A stretch of 64,000 nucleotides of DNA from Mytilus trossulus (lineage: Eukaryota > Mollusca > Bivalvia > Mytilida > Mytilidae). The stretch covers positions 42,889,878-42,953,877 of the forward strand of contig NC_086386.1 of assembly GCF_036588685.1 (NCBI RefSeq), read 5' to 3'. Both the position numbers and the translations under genes were made by a program. The notes below the pieces were generated by a model. The model saw only the letters and a program-made list of their open reading frames with translations, had not been told where the DNA came from and made no database searches. Below, piece by piece: positions 1 through 9,817 of the stretch (within the stretch, counting starts at the first letter, position 1; the number at the start of each line of letters is the position of its first letter).

Positions 1-1088
1 TAAGAAATTCCTGTATGGAGTTAGCCTCATAATAGTAAAGAAACAACTCGGCAAGTAGTGGGGCATAGCTGCATTCGTTGTGTTTGTTTGCATTTCAATA
101 GTCTGTAGCACATATTTTTAATACTGCATATCATTGTTTTTCCGCTTATTACTTATGTCCTAGCTGTATGTACATGTCGTTTGAGATGTTTTGAAAAAGA
201 GTTGCAGAATGGGTGTTTCCTTACCAGTTAGATAAGTACGTCAGTTATGATATAGAATAGTATTTTGTTGTATATTAATGATTGTACTGCTGTTTTCCAT
301 AGTTGTGTTCTTTCCAATAATTGCAATAAAATTTTACATTTCACATCATGTCATAGTGTACATTAATATTGGTAATTGGTTATATGACAAAGAAGATGTG
401 GTTTGATTGCCAATGAGACAACTATCCATAAGAGACCAAAATGACACAGACATTAACAACTAAAGGTCACCGTACGGCCTTCAACAAACAGCGAAACCCA
501 TATCGCGTGGTCAGCTATAAAAGACCCCTATAAGACAATGTAAAACAATTCAAACGAGAAAACTAACGGCCTTATTTATGTAAAAAAATATTTTGTATTT
601 CAATGTTTCTGTTGTTCTGTTGTTTCCCTCTTATTATTGATGTGTTTCCCTCGTTTAAGCTTGTTATCCTGATTTGATTGGTGTTGCACGGTATATCAGA
701 CAGTGATAAACAACTGCTGTCTTTATCTGTGTATTGTTTAAAGAAGACACTTCACAAATAACTTTAAACAAAACATAAAGTAATAAGTAAAAAAGTAGAC
801 ATTTTTTTTATATTGTCAGAATGATATAAAAAATATTTAAAACTTTTTATGATGACAAGCTTTTTATTTGCCACATTATATTTCAACCATAAATTCCATT
901 AAACTCACACATGTATAACTATGGTCATCTATTCCGTCGGTAGCTCAAATCAGTATTTCGGAATTGTATTAAACATGTCAAATGTGTTAAATGTACACAT
1001 CAGTTTTAAAGATATATTTTATAACAAAACTTAAAAATATTTAAAATATTCAGAAACTATAGTTTTTTTCAAAGTATCGTCCTCGCTA
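1..1088. other. 3' flank of GRP1, repeat-bearing, no gene recognised
   Basis: Non-coding AT-rich flank. It carries a dispersed repeat at 391-585 and a fragment similar to another repeat family at about 600-720. An AATAAA at 325-330 on the plus strand could end a transcript entering from the left edge, but no coding exon is visible. The minus-strand sequence from about 863 to 1088 is the likely GRP1 3' untranslated region. Confidence 0.5.
391..585 (+). repeat. Dispersed repeat family A copy (gaagatgtgg head)
   Basis: The head (gaagatgtggtttgattgcc, then aatgagacaact) and the later block containing gtcaccgtacggccttcaac recur at 9486-9645 and 14221-14315, and in inverse orientation at 19019-19320. 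The tail (caattcaaacgagaaaact) recurs inverted in the 18.7-19.3 kb copy. There is no coding capacity. The family is recognised as a very common mussel repeat. Its class is not established from this copy. Confidence 0.75.
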
Positions 1089-4000
1089 TCAGTAATTTCC
1101 ACCATGTCTCCCACGATAACCATAATAGTCACCACCACCATAACCACCACCACCACCTCCACCACCGCCACCACCACCACCTCTTCCACCACCTACACCG
1201 CCACCGAAACCACCACTAGGCTACAAAAAAATAAAGACTGTTTGAGAAATCGTCCAATTTGTAAAACCTATTGAGTAATCGTATTGTAGTGTGCAAGTAG
1301 ATTTGTTAATGGTTTACATATTGGTTACATATTTCATGTATACGTATTTTGCGATAAATTCAATGTATGAGTCGGAATGAGATTTGTGTTATTTAAAACA
1401 TGAATTCGCTATGTAACTGGTATTTTATGTAAAAACATTAAGGTTTTAATCATGATAATCAGGAAGCAATTATGTTGCCCATTTTCGACGCTTAAACTTT
1501 TGATTGTTTCTAATACTAGTGATTTTTACGGAAAGTCAGTACTTTAGATTGGATTAAGATACTGTTCAGAAACCTTTGCTCAGGACACGAATTTATATAG
1601 TCAATAGTTTTTTTAAGTGCTTTGTGTACTGTTTGTCTATTTTAGCCATGGCGTTGCCAATTTATTTTCGATCTATGAGTCTAACTCCCTCTGGTATTTA
1701 CGCCCCTCTTTTATATAAGGACACTTCAATTGTTTCATACTTCCAATAGTTTGACTACTAGTATATTTTGTATTTATAGTTATTGCTCTTTAAGCTTAAC
1801 ATAACGAATTAATTTTGTTTATGCTTATCTATCTTTGTTAAACTTTTAAAAATATTTACTGCGTAGATTATGTCAGAACGGTAAATTGTGTACTAATGTC
1901 ACTTTAATTGTCTATAAAGACATGTATGACATCTCTAAAACGAAACATTGAAAAATTGTTGTTCATTTGTCTGTCTTTTTCTTTATAAATGACTCGTTCA
2001 AAAAAACATATATTTATATATTTTTTTGTAAGATCTGATCTTAAATATTTAGCCAATTTATTAATTTAAAACATATTTATCATATTAAACGTATCTGAAG
2101 CCATATATATTTGCATTTTTGAAAATTAACACTGGATGAGTTCGTGTTAACTTTGTCGATTCAACAAAAAAACGAAATGTTTGGTTTGTAGTTTTTTCAT
2201 ATTTCACCAACTTTTTTCCCCCAAAACTTATATGTTAAGGTGGTATGGGAGTCTAAAATAAAAATATTAGAATTTTTTCATACTTTGCCAAAACGTAGTT
2301 TCTATTAATATATGTTGAAATATATAATAAAAATAATAGGTCACCGCGCATTTTCTCAAGCTACAGGACGCGACAAAATGACACATTTTGTAAGGATTAT
2401 ACAGGAAAAAAACACCATTTTGTGGTTAGAAACTAAACAAAATGATAAAATTGTTAAATACTTAAGGAAAAGATAGCTTTCAGACAATGCTTGGAGAATT
2501 TCAAAAGAAAAGATAGGGTCACCGTGAGTTTTTCCGGCTAAAATACAAAATAGGAAAATGCCATGTAAAATCCTTCAGAAAATGCACTATTTTAGAGTTA
2601 CCTCCACTTAAAGTGGCAATTTAAAAATAACAAAAAACAAGCAAAAATAATCAAATTTTGCAAAAATATTAATATTTATAAGTTGTATTCTTATAAATTG
2701 GTTCTTTAAATGAAAATTCATATTAAAATCTGCATTCCTGCATCAAATTTTGCTAACTTGATAGAAAATATGGACCTTTGGTTCACTGTTTTTACAGTCA
2801 AAGATGAAGGAAGACACCCATGCCACCATAAGCAATAAACTAATGTATTTTGACACTTTGTCAATTTCATATTATCTGTAGCGAGATATTGTATCTTGAG
2901 AAGAAGGAATTTGCTTAAAAATTTAAACATTAATGTTGATCTTATAAGACTATTTTTTAAAATACACTGTAAAACATTATATAACTTACCTGTATGGATA
3001 TTTGTGTGATGCAAAATGTATGAGAAATGTTTTTGAGAAACACTTTTTAAAGAATAATATTCTGGTACAAGAAACCGAAGGTGTCATAACATTTAATTTC
3101 TAATTATTGTGCTGATTATATATGTGATTATACTTAAAACATTGCTTTGTGATATTTTTGTGTAATATGTAATATATCTGTTGTATATATATGTTAAAGA
3201 ATTGAATAAAGATAAAAAAAAAAATTAAAAAAAATATGATTCTGTAATAGGCTTGTGTGTCTAAATACAAACATCATTTTCCGGTCTTAATATGATATCA
3301 AATTCCAAATTTACTTACATGTATATTAAAGCAAAATGAGCATAAATTCAATATATGATGATATGACTATTTGTTTACATTGAGGTCAAAAGAATCATAA
3401 CAAAGCCGACTTGTCATGTACTCTATTTGTTAACCAGTCTTTCAGCACTTTATAACAAAAATATTTGGATTTTATTGATACGTTAATAATAATTTTTGGA
3501 CCTTTTGGACTATAGCTCTTTATCTTTTATATAAGCTTTGGATTTCAAATATTTTGGCCACGAGCCTCACTGAAGAGACATGTATTGTCGAAATGCGCAT
3601 CTGGTGCAAGAAAATTGGTACCGTTAATTTTATTAATAAAAACAAGAATTTGTTATTTCAGGGTTACTGTTGTTTTTGTTTATTGTATATGTATTAATTA
3701 TTGATACATCTTCATTTTCAGATGTCTGTTTGAATAAATTTAGTCTGTTGACAAATTTTCGAAATTTAGGAGGCTTAATAGTAGCAACAATTAGAGAGTG
3801 TGCAGTACACATTTGTCGTTGTACTGCTGTCAAAAGCACGAGTCTTAATCAGTGCATATATTGAGCTCATCTTGAAAACATGAAACCTGATTGTATCAAA
3901 TAATATTATTTAGTTTTAAATATTTTGTCAATGTATTCAGTCATATACTTCCAAATGAATATGAGTTATGGACGTACAACAAACAATCCATTACAATTTT

Positions 4001-5857
4001 AAACAAACTCCACTATTTTCTTTAAACCTGAACCAAATAAGATAATAAGAAAATCTTTCCACTCACCCTTCCAACCGAATGTCTTCTATACCCCGTATGC
4101 CCTTGGTTATATCTTCCATAAGCAGCTGTAATTGTCATTAAATTAATCAATGAATATATATTTAACATCAAAGTCGGTGCTTTAAAGAAAAAAATAATAA
4201 TAAAGAATATATTTGTTGTTAAAAAAAAACAGAAAACAAATAAGATTTCTTTTTTTTTGTCCAATTCCATTTACCCCAAACAGTAAAATCATTTATTTAC
4301 TGAAAATTTACTTTAATGAAAGTCTGAACTGAGATATTTATTACAGGGGGAGGGGAGGGAGGGGGCTTTACTATATGAAAACCTACTGCAGTATTGAATG
4401 TCCTTCGCTTGTTTTATTTTATATGTTCTGATTTCAGACTAACATTGGATAATATGTTTACAGTTTTGCATTTGTTTACTGATTAACTAGGAACGCGCTT
4501 TAGTATAGACATCGCTGGTTACTATTTTGTTCACTTTATATTAATGAACAAAACGAATAATTTCAAATATATTTACATTTCATTAATTACATAATTATAC
4601 GTGGATGGTGGAAAGATAAAACTTTTACAGAAAAAAGAACAGTGAACACACAAAAGATGGTCTAGAAAATATAACACATTTGACAACATATTGAGCAAAT
4701 CGGAAAAAAAACAACATAAAACTGTAACCAAAATCTATAAAACATTACTACAATAACAATATAAATCTAGAAAGAGTATCGTTTTACGATAAATATTATT
4801 AGTAACTTGATGAATGGGAGAAATAGTAACTTGACCAAGAGCCAGGGAAGATTTAATGTGCTGCGGTAGATAAACAAAACCTGCTCCAGCTGTGGATTCC
4901 AAGAGCCAGGGAAGATTTTATGTGCTCCGGTAGGTAAACAAAACCTGCACTAGCTGTGGCTTCCAAGAGCCAGAGAAGATTTTGTGCGCTCCGGTAGGTA
5001 AACAAAACCTGCTCCAGCTATGGCTTCCAAGACCCAGAGAAGATTTTATGTGCTCCGGTAGGTAAAAAGAACCTGCTCCAACTATGGCTTCCAAGAGACA
5101 GAGAAGATTTTGTGTGCTCCGGTAGGTAAACAAAACCTGCTCCAGCTGTGGCTTCCAAGAGCCAGGGAAGATTTTGTATGCTCCGGAGGTAAACAAAACC
5201 TGCTCCAGCTGTGGCTTCCAAGATCCAGGGAAGATTTTGTGTGCTCCAGTAGGTAAACAAAACCTGATCCAGCTGTTGCTTCCAAGAGACAGGGAATATT
5301 TGATGTGATCCAGAAGGTAAACAAAACCTGCTCCAGCTGTGGCTTCCAAGAGCTAGGGAAGAATTAATGTGCTCCGGTAGTTAAACAAATCCTGCTCCAA
5401 CTGTGACTTCCAAGATCCAGGGAAGATTTTATGTGCTCCAGTAGGTAAACAAAACCTGCTCAAGCTGTGACTTCCAAGAGCCAAGGAAGATTTTATGTGC
5501 TCCGGTAGCTAAACAAAACCTGCTCCAGCTGTTATTGCTTATTTACGCAAACAATTCAGTGATACGTCTAATTTGACAATTTCACAATCTTGATTGTGAT
5601 GAGGACTATAAGAAAATATCCATTTCATCTGTGAAACTGATGTTCAATCATGGTAATTTTTCTGACAAGTATACACGTGATACATAAATGATGTAATAGT
5701 AAATAAATGTCAAAATAAACTAAAATGATGAGAAAAAAATCACACAAAATCGAAGCTTAGCATTTTTAACATATTATTTTATTTACTTACCGGCTGGTAT
5801 TGTAACTGATGACAAAATCAACAGAGCAACAAGGACTATGATTCCGAAAAACTTCAT
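1089..5857 (-). CDS. GRP1: secreted glycine-rich peptide precursor, 3 exons
   Basis: Spliced minus-strand gene. Coding exons are 5791-5857 (67 nt), 4067-4125 (59 nt) and 1089-1220 (132 nt, TGA at 1089-1091). Introns are 1665 and 2846 nt, with donors gtaagt and gtgagtg and cag/tag acceptors, in phases 1 and 0. The product is 85 residues. Residues 1-22 (MKFFGIIVLVALLILSSV...) form a basic-hydrophobic secretion leader. Residues 23-42 start AAYGRYNQGH and contain two GR/YRR basic patches. Residues 43-85 are dominated by Gly, with an unbroken run of 13, and end in a Tyr/Arg/His tail (YYGYRGRHGGNY). The part after the leader is 63 residues, 32 of them Gly, with one acidic residue and no Cys. Exon order, sizes and leader match GRP2-4, which fixes the start. 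A possible polyadenylation signal (AATAAA on the minus strand) is at 863-868. Intron 1 holds the 64-bp minisatellite. Function is unknown: a structural or adhesive matrix peptide or a Gly-rich antimicrobial peptide are the main options. Confidence 0.82.
2237..2610. mobile_element. Fragment of a taaggtgg-type element in GRP1 intron 2
   Basis: Starts with taaggtggtatgggagtc, which resembles the left terminus of the element at 15832-16388. It also shares phrases such as ggtcaccg followed by long A/T tracts. The sequence ttacctccactta near 2598-2610 may be the other end. No transposase frame is present. This is a likely non-autonomous DNA element, with uncertain boundaries. Confidence 0.4.
3540..3640. 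repeat. Repeat fragment (gcgcatctggtgcaagaaaa)
   Basis: The block gagcctcactgaagagacat followed by gcgcatctggtgca resembles the tail of family B and the degenerate blocks at 19940-20000 and 26350-26405. It lies inside GRP1 intron 2. Confidence 0.45.
4830..5532. repeat. Minisatellite, about 11 copies of a 64-bp unit, in GRP1 intron 1
   Basis: The anchor taaacaaaacctg, or a close variant, occurs at 4871, 4935, 4999, 5063, 5127, 5190, 5254, 5318, 5382, 5446 and 5510. Spacing is 64 bp throughout except for one 63-bp step, where a T is missing. Each unit also carries cttccaagagccagggaag and a gtgctccggtag block. Because 64 is not a multiple of 3 and the unit lacks stops on the minus strand, all three minus frames stay open. 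This produces three overlapping artificial open frames of 80-143 codons. Confidence 0.95.
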
Positions 5858-5918
5858 ATCTGTATGTCGTCTTTTTATTTTCACTTCACTATTTCGTGTA
5901 TACTTGTCGAGTCTAAAC

Positions 5919-5930
5919 TTTATATTTATG
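5919..5930 (-). promoter_or_regulatory. TATA-like box of GRP1
   Basis: On the minus strand this reads ATAAATATAAAG and ends 62 nt upstream of the GRP1 ATG. The position is comparable to the stronger TATA boxes of GRP3 and GRP4. GRP2 has only a weak match at the aligned place. Confidence 0.5.
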
Positions 5931-7999
5931 TGATAATACAGATTTAGTTCCTCGTATGTTAGTTTACTTATGAATGTAATTAATTATGTAACATTTGTCA
6001 TTACACATTATACATTTAATTATTTCCTTTTCACGCAGTCTTACATTTATAAAACAATACGTTAAATGCATTTTATGCTACGTGAATTGACACTTTGTAG
6101 AAATGTCTTTTGATTGAAATATATTAATTGATCATGTTTAAATGTCTTATACAGTTATTTCTGTATTTTAGTTATACACATAACAAGTTTCATTTGATCA
6201 TTTTTATTTCTAGTTTCTTTTCGACAACTTCCCATTGTCTATTTCAGGAAATGAAATTTCTATGTTTCTACAATTCTATTTTTATAGTCATCCCTTCTTT
6301 AATCAGACAAATACTTATGTAAGATGCCTAACCTTGAAGCCACAATTTTCGACATTTTGCGATACGATACTTAGATGATTAAGCTAAAATATACTTTTTG
6401 ATATTCTAGCAAAAACGTTAGGGTTATTATTGATTGGTCGAAATAAAAAGAAATATTTTTAAAATCAATTTGATTGGATAATGTTATCAACAATTCACCT
6501 GTACAACTTTAGGTAGAAGATATATGTAAAGGCATTCTCCTGTTGCCTCCTCTTAATACAGTGTAGTTAAATTACTTGACTTTCATTTTGTATTGAATTA
6601 GCCTGGTAGCAATACATAAATATATAACGATTTTTTAAATGAATATGTTTATAATAGCCTTTTCATGTAAGAATATATTGCCTGTGAATATACTTGCAGA
6701 ATGATAATTGTTGTTATGTATCTTTAATTGTTTCTAAAGATAAAATATGACCACTCTCAAACTTAACATCAGTTAGGTCTATTTCTAATTATTGTAACGA
6801 TTTTTTGTGTGTGCCTTTTCATATACTTAATGTACCGTTCTAAAAAACATATCTTCTATAATAACTGTAAAATATGATATACAAAAAAAATAGTTTACTT
6901 TTACATAATGTCGTAATTAATTTGTTGGAAAGATTTTATCTAAATTACTAATCCCATGCAATTAATAAAATTGCACAGAACAGATGTTGGCGTTCCTGAT
7001 GCAGGTAAATCCAGAAAAGCGCTTTGGACGCAAGAAATTATTAAACGTGATGTTTTCAATTTTTATGTTTTCTTTGACATGTTGCCCATTTCTCTTCTCA
7101 ACTTTATTCAAAACTAAAAATGCTAGACGTTCCTGGCTTTGAAGAGGCGCAAATAAAGATACGGCGGGGTTATATATGCTTTATGAAACATAAAGTCTTC
7201 CCTATATCTTTAGACAGTGTGGAATTATACAAAGACTCATAACTACTTAATTGAATAGATGTTATATTCAAGATCCGATATAGAAAAGATAACAAATCAA
7301 GCCAACACCAAGTCCTATAATACATGTGTGTATTTCCGATTCAAAGACATTATTAGTGAATCAATATCAATGTGTAAAAAAATATGCATATGTTTTTAAA
7401 AATGAATGGCTAGTTTATATTATAACACATACGTTCATTTATTTTTTTCTGAATAAAATTCTATAATTTGTCCAAATTAAGAAGAAATTTACCTTTTTTA
7501 ATTGTTGGCCCTCAGTAACAATTCGTCGAATTTTTTTCCGTATGCATTGGAATCAGCGTGACTTTTTTCAGTGAAATTCGTTGATCGAAATACGCATGGA
7601 TCTGGCATAGAAATAAACTATTATTTGATTGTTCATGTTATTCTCGTTTTCAATATCCATGAGTCTGTGTTGATTGTTTACCTAGATGACACTAGCTACG
7701 GCCTCAAAATACGACAATCGATTAGCTATCATATTTCCACATCATAAATTAACACACCGAGAGAGAAACCATTTTGATGAAAACATGACATGAATGCGTA
7801 CAAATTAATAAAATCGTTTATTGAGGCCTCGGCCAAGTCGGGTGTGTCTATTTTCTGTGCTGGTCTTTGTAATGTATCCGGGTTTTGTCTTCTGTAATTT
7901 GTTTTAAATACTTCAGTTTTATCTTGTATATCTTTTATATTCATTTGATAAAATTCACTGTTTGCAGTGGCATAAATTGTTCTAAATTATAAGGATGCT

Positions 8000-8160
8000 C
8001 TGATCCAAGGCAGAAAACCCTAGCCGTATTTGGCACAATCTTTTTGAACTTTTGATCCTCAGTGCTGTACAACTTTCTACTTTTATGACTTTCGAACTTT
8101 TATATATGGGCGTCACTGGCGAGTCTTGTGTGGACGAGGCGAGTTTCTGGTTACTTGAAT
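8000..8160 (+). repeat. Dispersed repeat family B copy
   Basis: Contains the family signature of a Leu/Phe-like tract, a tttggcac phrase, ctttcgaactttt and a gcgtcactggcgagtct block. It is diverged relative to the 22.6-23.5 kb copies, where the same order reads gtatttggcaaaac, ttcaacttcgta and gagcgtcactgatgagtc. Confidence 0.6.
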
Positions 8161-8394
8161 TTTAAACCTGATGCCTTTTGTTATCTACTATTCATGTGTT
8201 TTTTGGTTTAATATGTTCTCCTATTTTTTGTATTGTAGTCCTTTAATATTTTGTTGTAATTTTAATGTTATAATTCATATTGCCATTGAAGTGCGAGGTT
8301 TGGCGTGCCATAAAACCAGGTTCATCCCAACATTTTGTTTCTTTAAAAATGTCCTGTACCATGTCAGGAATATGGCCATTGTTAAATTATAGTT

Positions 8395-8755
8395 CGTTTC
8401 TGTGTGTGTTACATTTTAACGTTTTGTTTCCGTTGTGTCGTTTATTTTCTCTTGTATTTGGGTGTGAATTCATATTACTATAAAACGTGTCACGGTACTT
8501 TTCTATCCAAAATTCGTGTATTTGCATTGGTTTTGATGTAATATTTGTTATTCTCATCGGATTTTGTCTAATGCATATTTTGTTTCTGTGTGTGTTACAT
8601 TTAAATGTTGTGTCGCTTTTCTCCACTTATGTTTGATGCGTTTCCCTCAGTTTTGGTTTGTTATCCCGATTTTGTTTTCTGTCCATAGATTTACGAGTTT
8701 TGATCAGCGGTGTACTACTGTTGCCTTTATTTGTAGAAGACCAAGTTATTATTTA
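8395..8755 (+). repeat. Dispersed repeat family C copy
   Basis: The order of phrases is the same as at 56045-56375: gttcgtttctgtgtgtgtta, then aacgtgtcacggtacttttc, tgtttctgtgtgtgtt, gcgtttccctcagttttggt, and finally gcggtgtactactgttgcct with a short T-rich end. There is an internal partial duplication of the gtttctgtgtgtgttac phrase. No coding frame is conserved between the copies. Confidence 0.75.
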
Positions 8756-8984
8756 TGCGTGCATTGAAATGGTTCAAGAATTCGATAAAATTAGTTATCA
8801 CCAGTTGCTCGTTTCATATGAATTTAAGACAAAAATCACACACTTTAATTAATGCACATTTAAAAATCGGAATGCAAATATATATCTTTGTACTCTTTTT
8901 GGGTAATGTTTTAGTAACAACAAACAAAAGAAAAATGTCAATTGGACCTGCTTTGATACGATAACTGCCCTTGAATGTTTACTT

Positions 8985-9395
8985 GATAACATTTTTAACT
9001 TTTTTGTTTCGAGCTTCACTTATGAGTCTTTAGTAGATAAAATAAAGTGTCTGGCGCAAATACAAAATTTCAATCCTGGTATATATTATTAGTTAATTTT
9101 CAACCACTGAGTCGGTGACACTGCTGATGGAGTTATTATTTCCCTAGTTATTAGCCGACCCGAAGTCAACACTTTCGTGTTGACATGAATTGTTATTGAT
9201 ATGGTCATAATAATCAATTAACTGTTAACAAAACTTTGAATTTTGTTTATATAAATGCTTTCTACCTCAGGAATAGATTACCTTTACTTATTTGGCAAAA
9301 CTTATTTATTCGAGCGACACTGGTGAGTCTTTTGTAGACGAAACATACGTTTGGAGCAAATACAAAATTTCAATCCTGGTATTTTAGATGAGTTT
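8985..9395 (+). repeat. Family B copies, two joined pieces
   Basis: The first piece ends near 9085 with the tail caaatacaaaatttcaatcc. The second runs from caaccactgagtcggtgaca (9103) through cagcactt-like, gacatgaattgttattgata and ctacctcaggaatagattac, to the same tail at about 9360-9380. The tail is therefore duplicated 285 bp apart, as in the triple array at 22.6-23.5 kb. Confidence 0.7.
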
Positions 9396-9485
9396 ATTTA
9401 TATGGATGCAAAAGAAATTTATTTATTGTATCTTGAAAAATGTCAGTGCTAAAAACTTTTCTTATTTTAACTCGTATAAAACAAT

Positions 9486-9645
9486 GAAGATGTGGTATGA
9501 ATGCCAATGAAACAACTCATCACAAGAGGCCAAAATGACACAGAAATTAACTACGGTAGGTCATCATACGGCCTTCAACAATGAGCAAATCCAATTCCGC
9601 AAAGTCAGATATTGAGGCCCCAAAATGATAATGTAAAAATATCAT
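9486..9645 (+). repeat. Dispersed repeat family A copy
   Basis: Begins gaagatgtggtatgaatgcc and contains aaatgacacagaaattaact and a catacggccttcaac block. It closely parallels 391-560. It lies about 170 bp beyond the end of the GRP2 coding sequence. Confidence 0.75.
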
Positions 9646-9817
9646 GCATCTTATACTAAATAATCAATCAGTTCACATCCAACATCAAATCTGAGTCTGT
9701 TTTACTTTTACGTAACTAAGCATAATACCAAACATGAGCTGTACTAAAGAATTACATTTTATAAATCATTTTATTTATTTCAAATACTCAGAGACTGATC
9801 CTTTTTTTTTCTAAGTA

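Larger units (their letters stand above)
5931..9700. other. GRP1-GRP2 spacer, repeat-rich from 7.8 kb, no gene recognised
   Basis: 5.9-7.8 kb is AT-rich with no recognisable exon. There are short repeat-like pieces near 6950-7060 and 7500-7610. From 7.8 to 9.65 kb, fragments of families B, C and A sit end to end and are described separately. Short open frames here fall inside those repeats. Confidence 0.55.

Noticed and set aside
4022..4270. 82-codon minus frame covering GRP1 exon 2
   Set aside because: Only residues encoded by 4067-4125 belong to the gene. The rest of the frame reads through both splice sites into intron.
4918..5349. Minus-strand open frame of 143 codons with repeated GFVYL/TGAHKIF-like motifs, plus two overlapping 80-codon frames
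   Set aside because: All three are the same 64-bp minisatellite read in rotating frames inside GRP1 intron 1. There is no independent start context or splice support.
4830..5532. CRISPR-like appearance of regularly spaced repeats
   Set aside because: Units are contiguous 64-bp tandem repeats without unique spacers, in a eukaryotic intron. The same holds for 53368-53884.
8171..8964. Cluster of overlapping 64-79-codon frames on both strands
   Set aside because: They lie largely in family C and B repeat copies; frames are not preserved in the collinear copy at 56045-56375.
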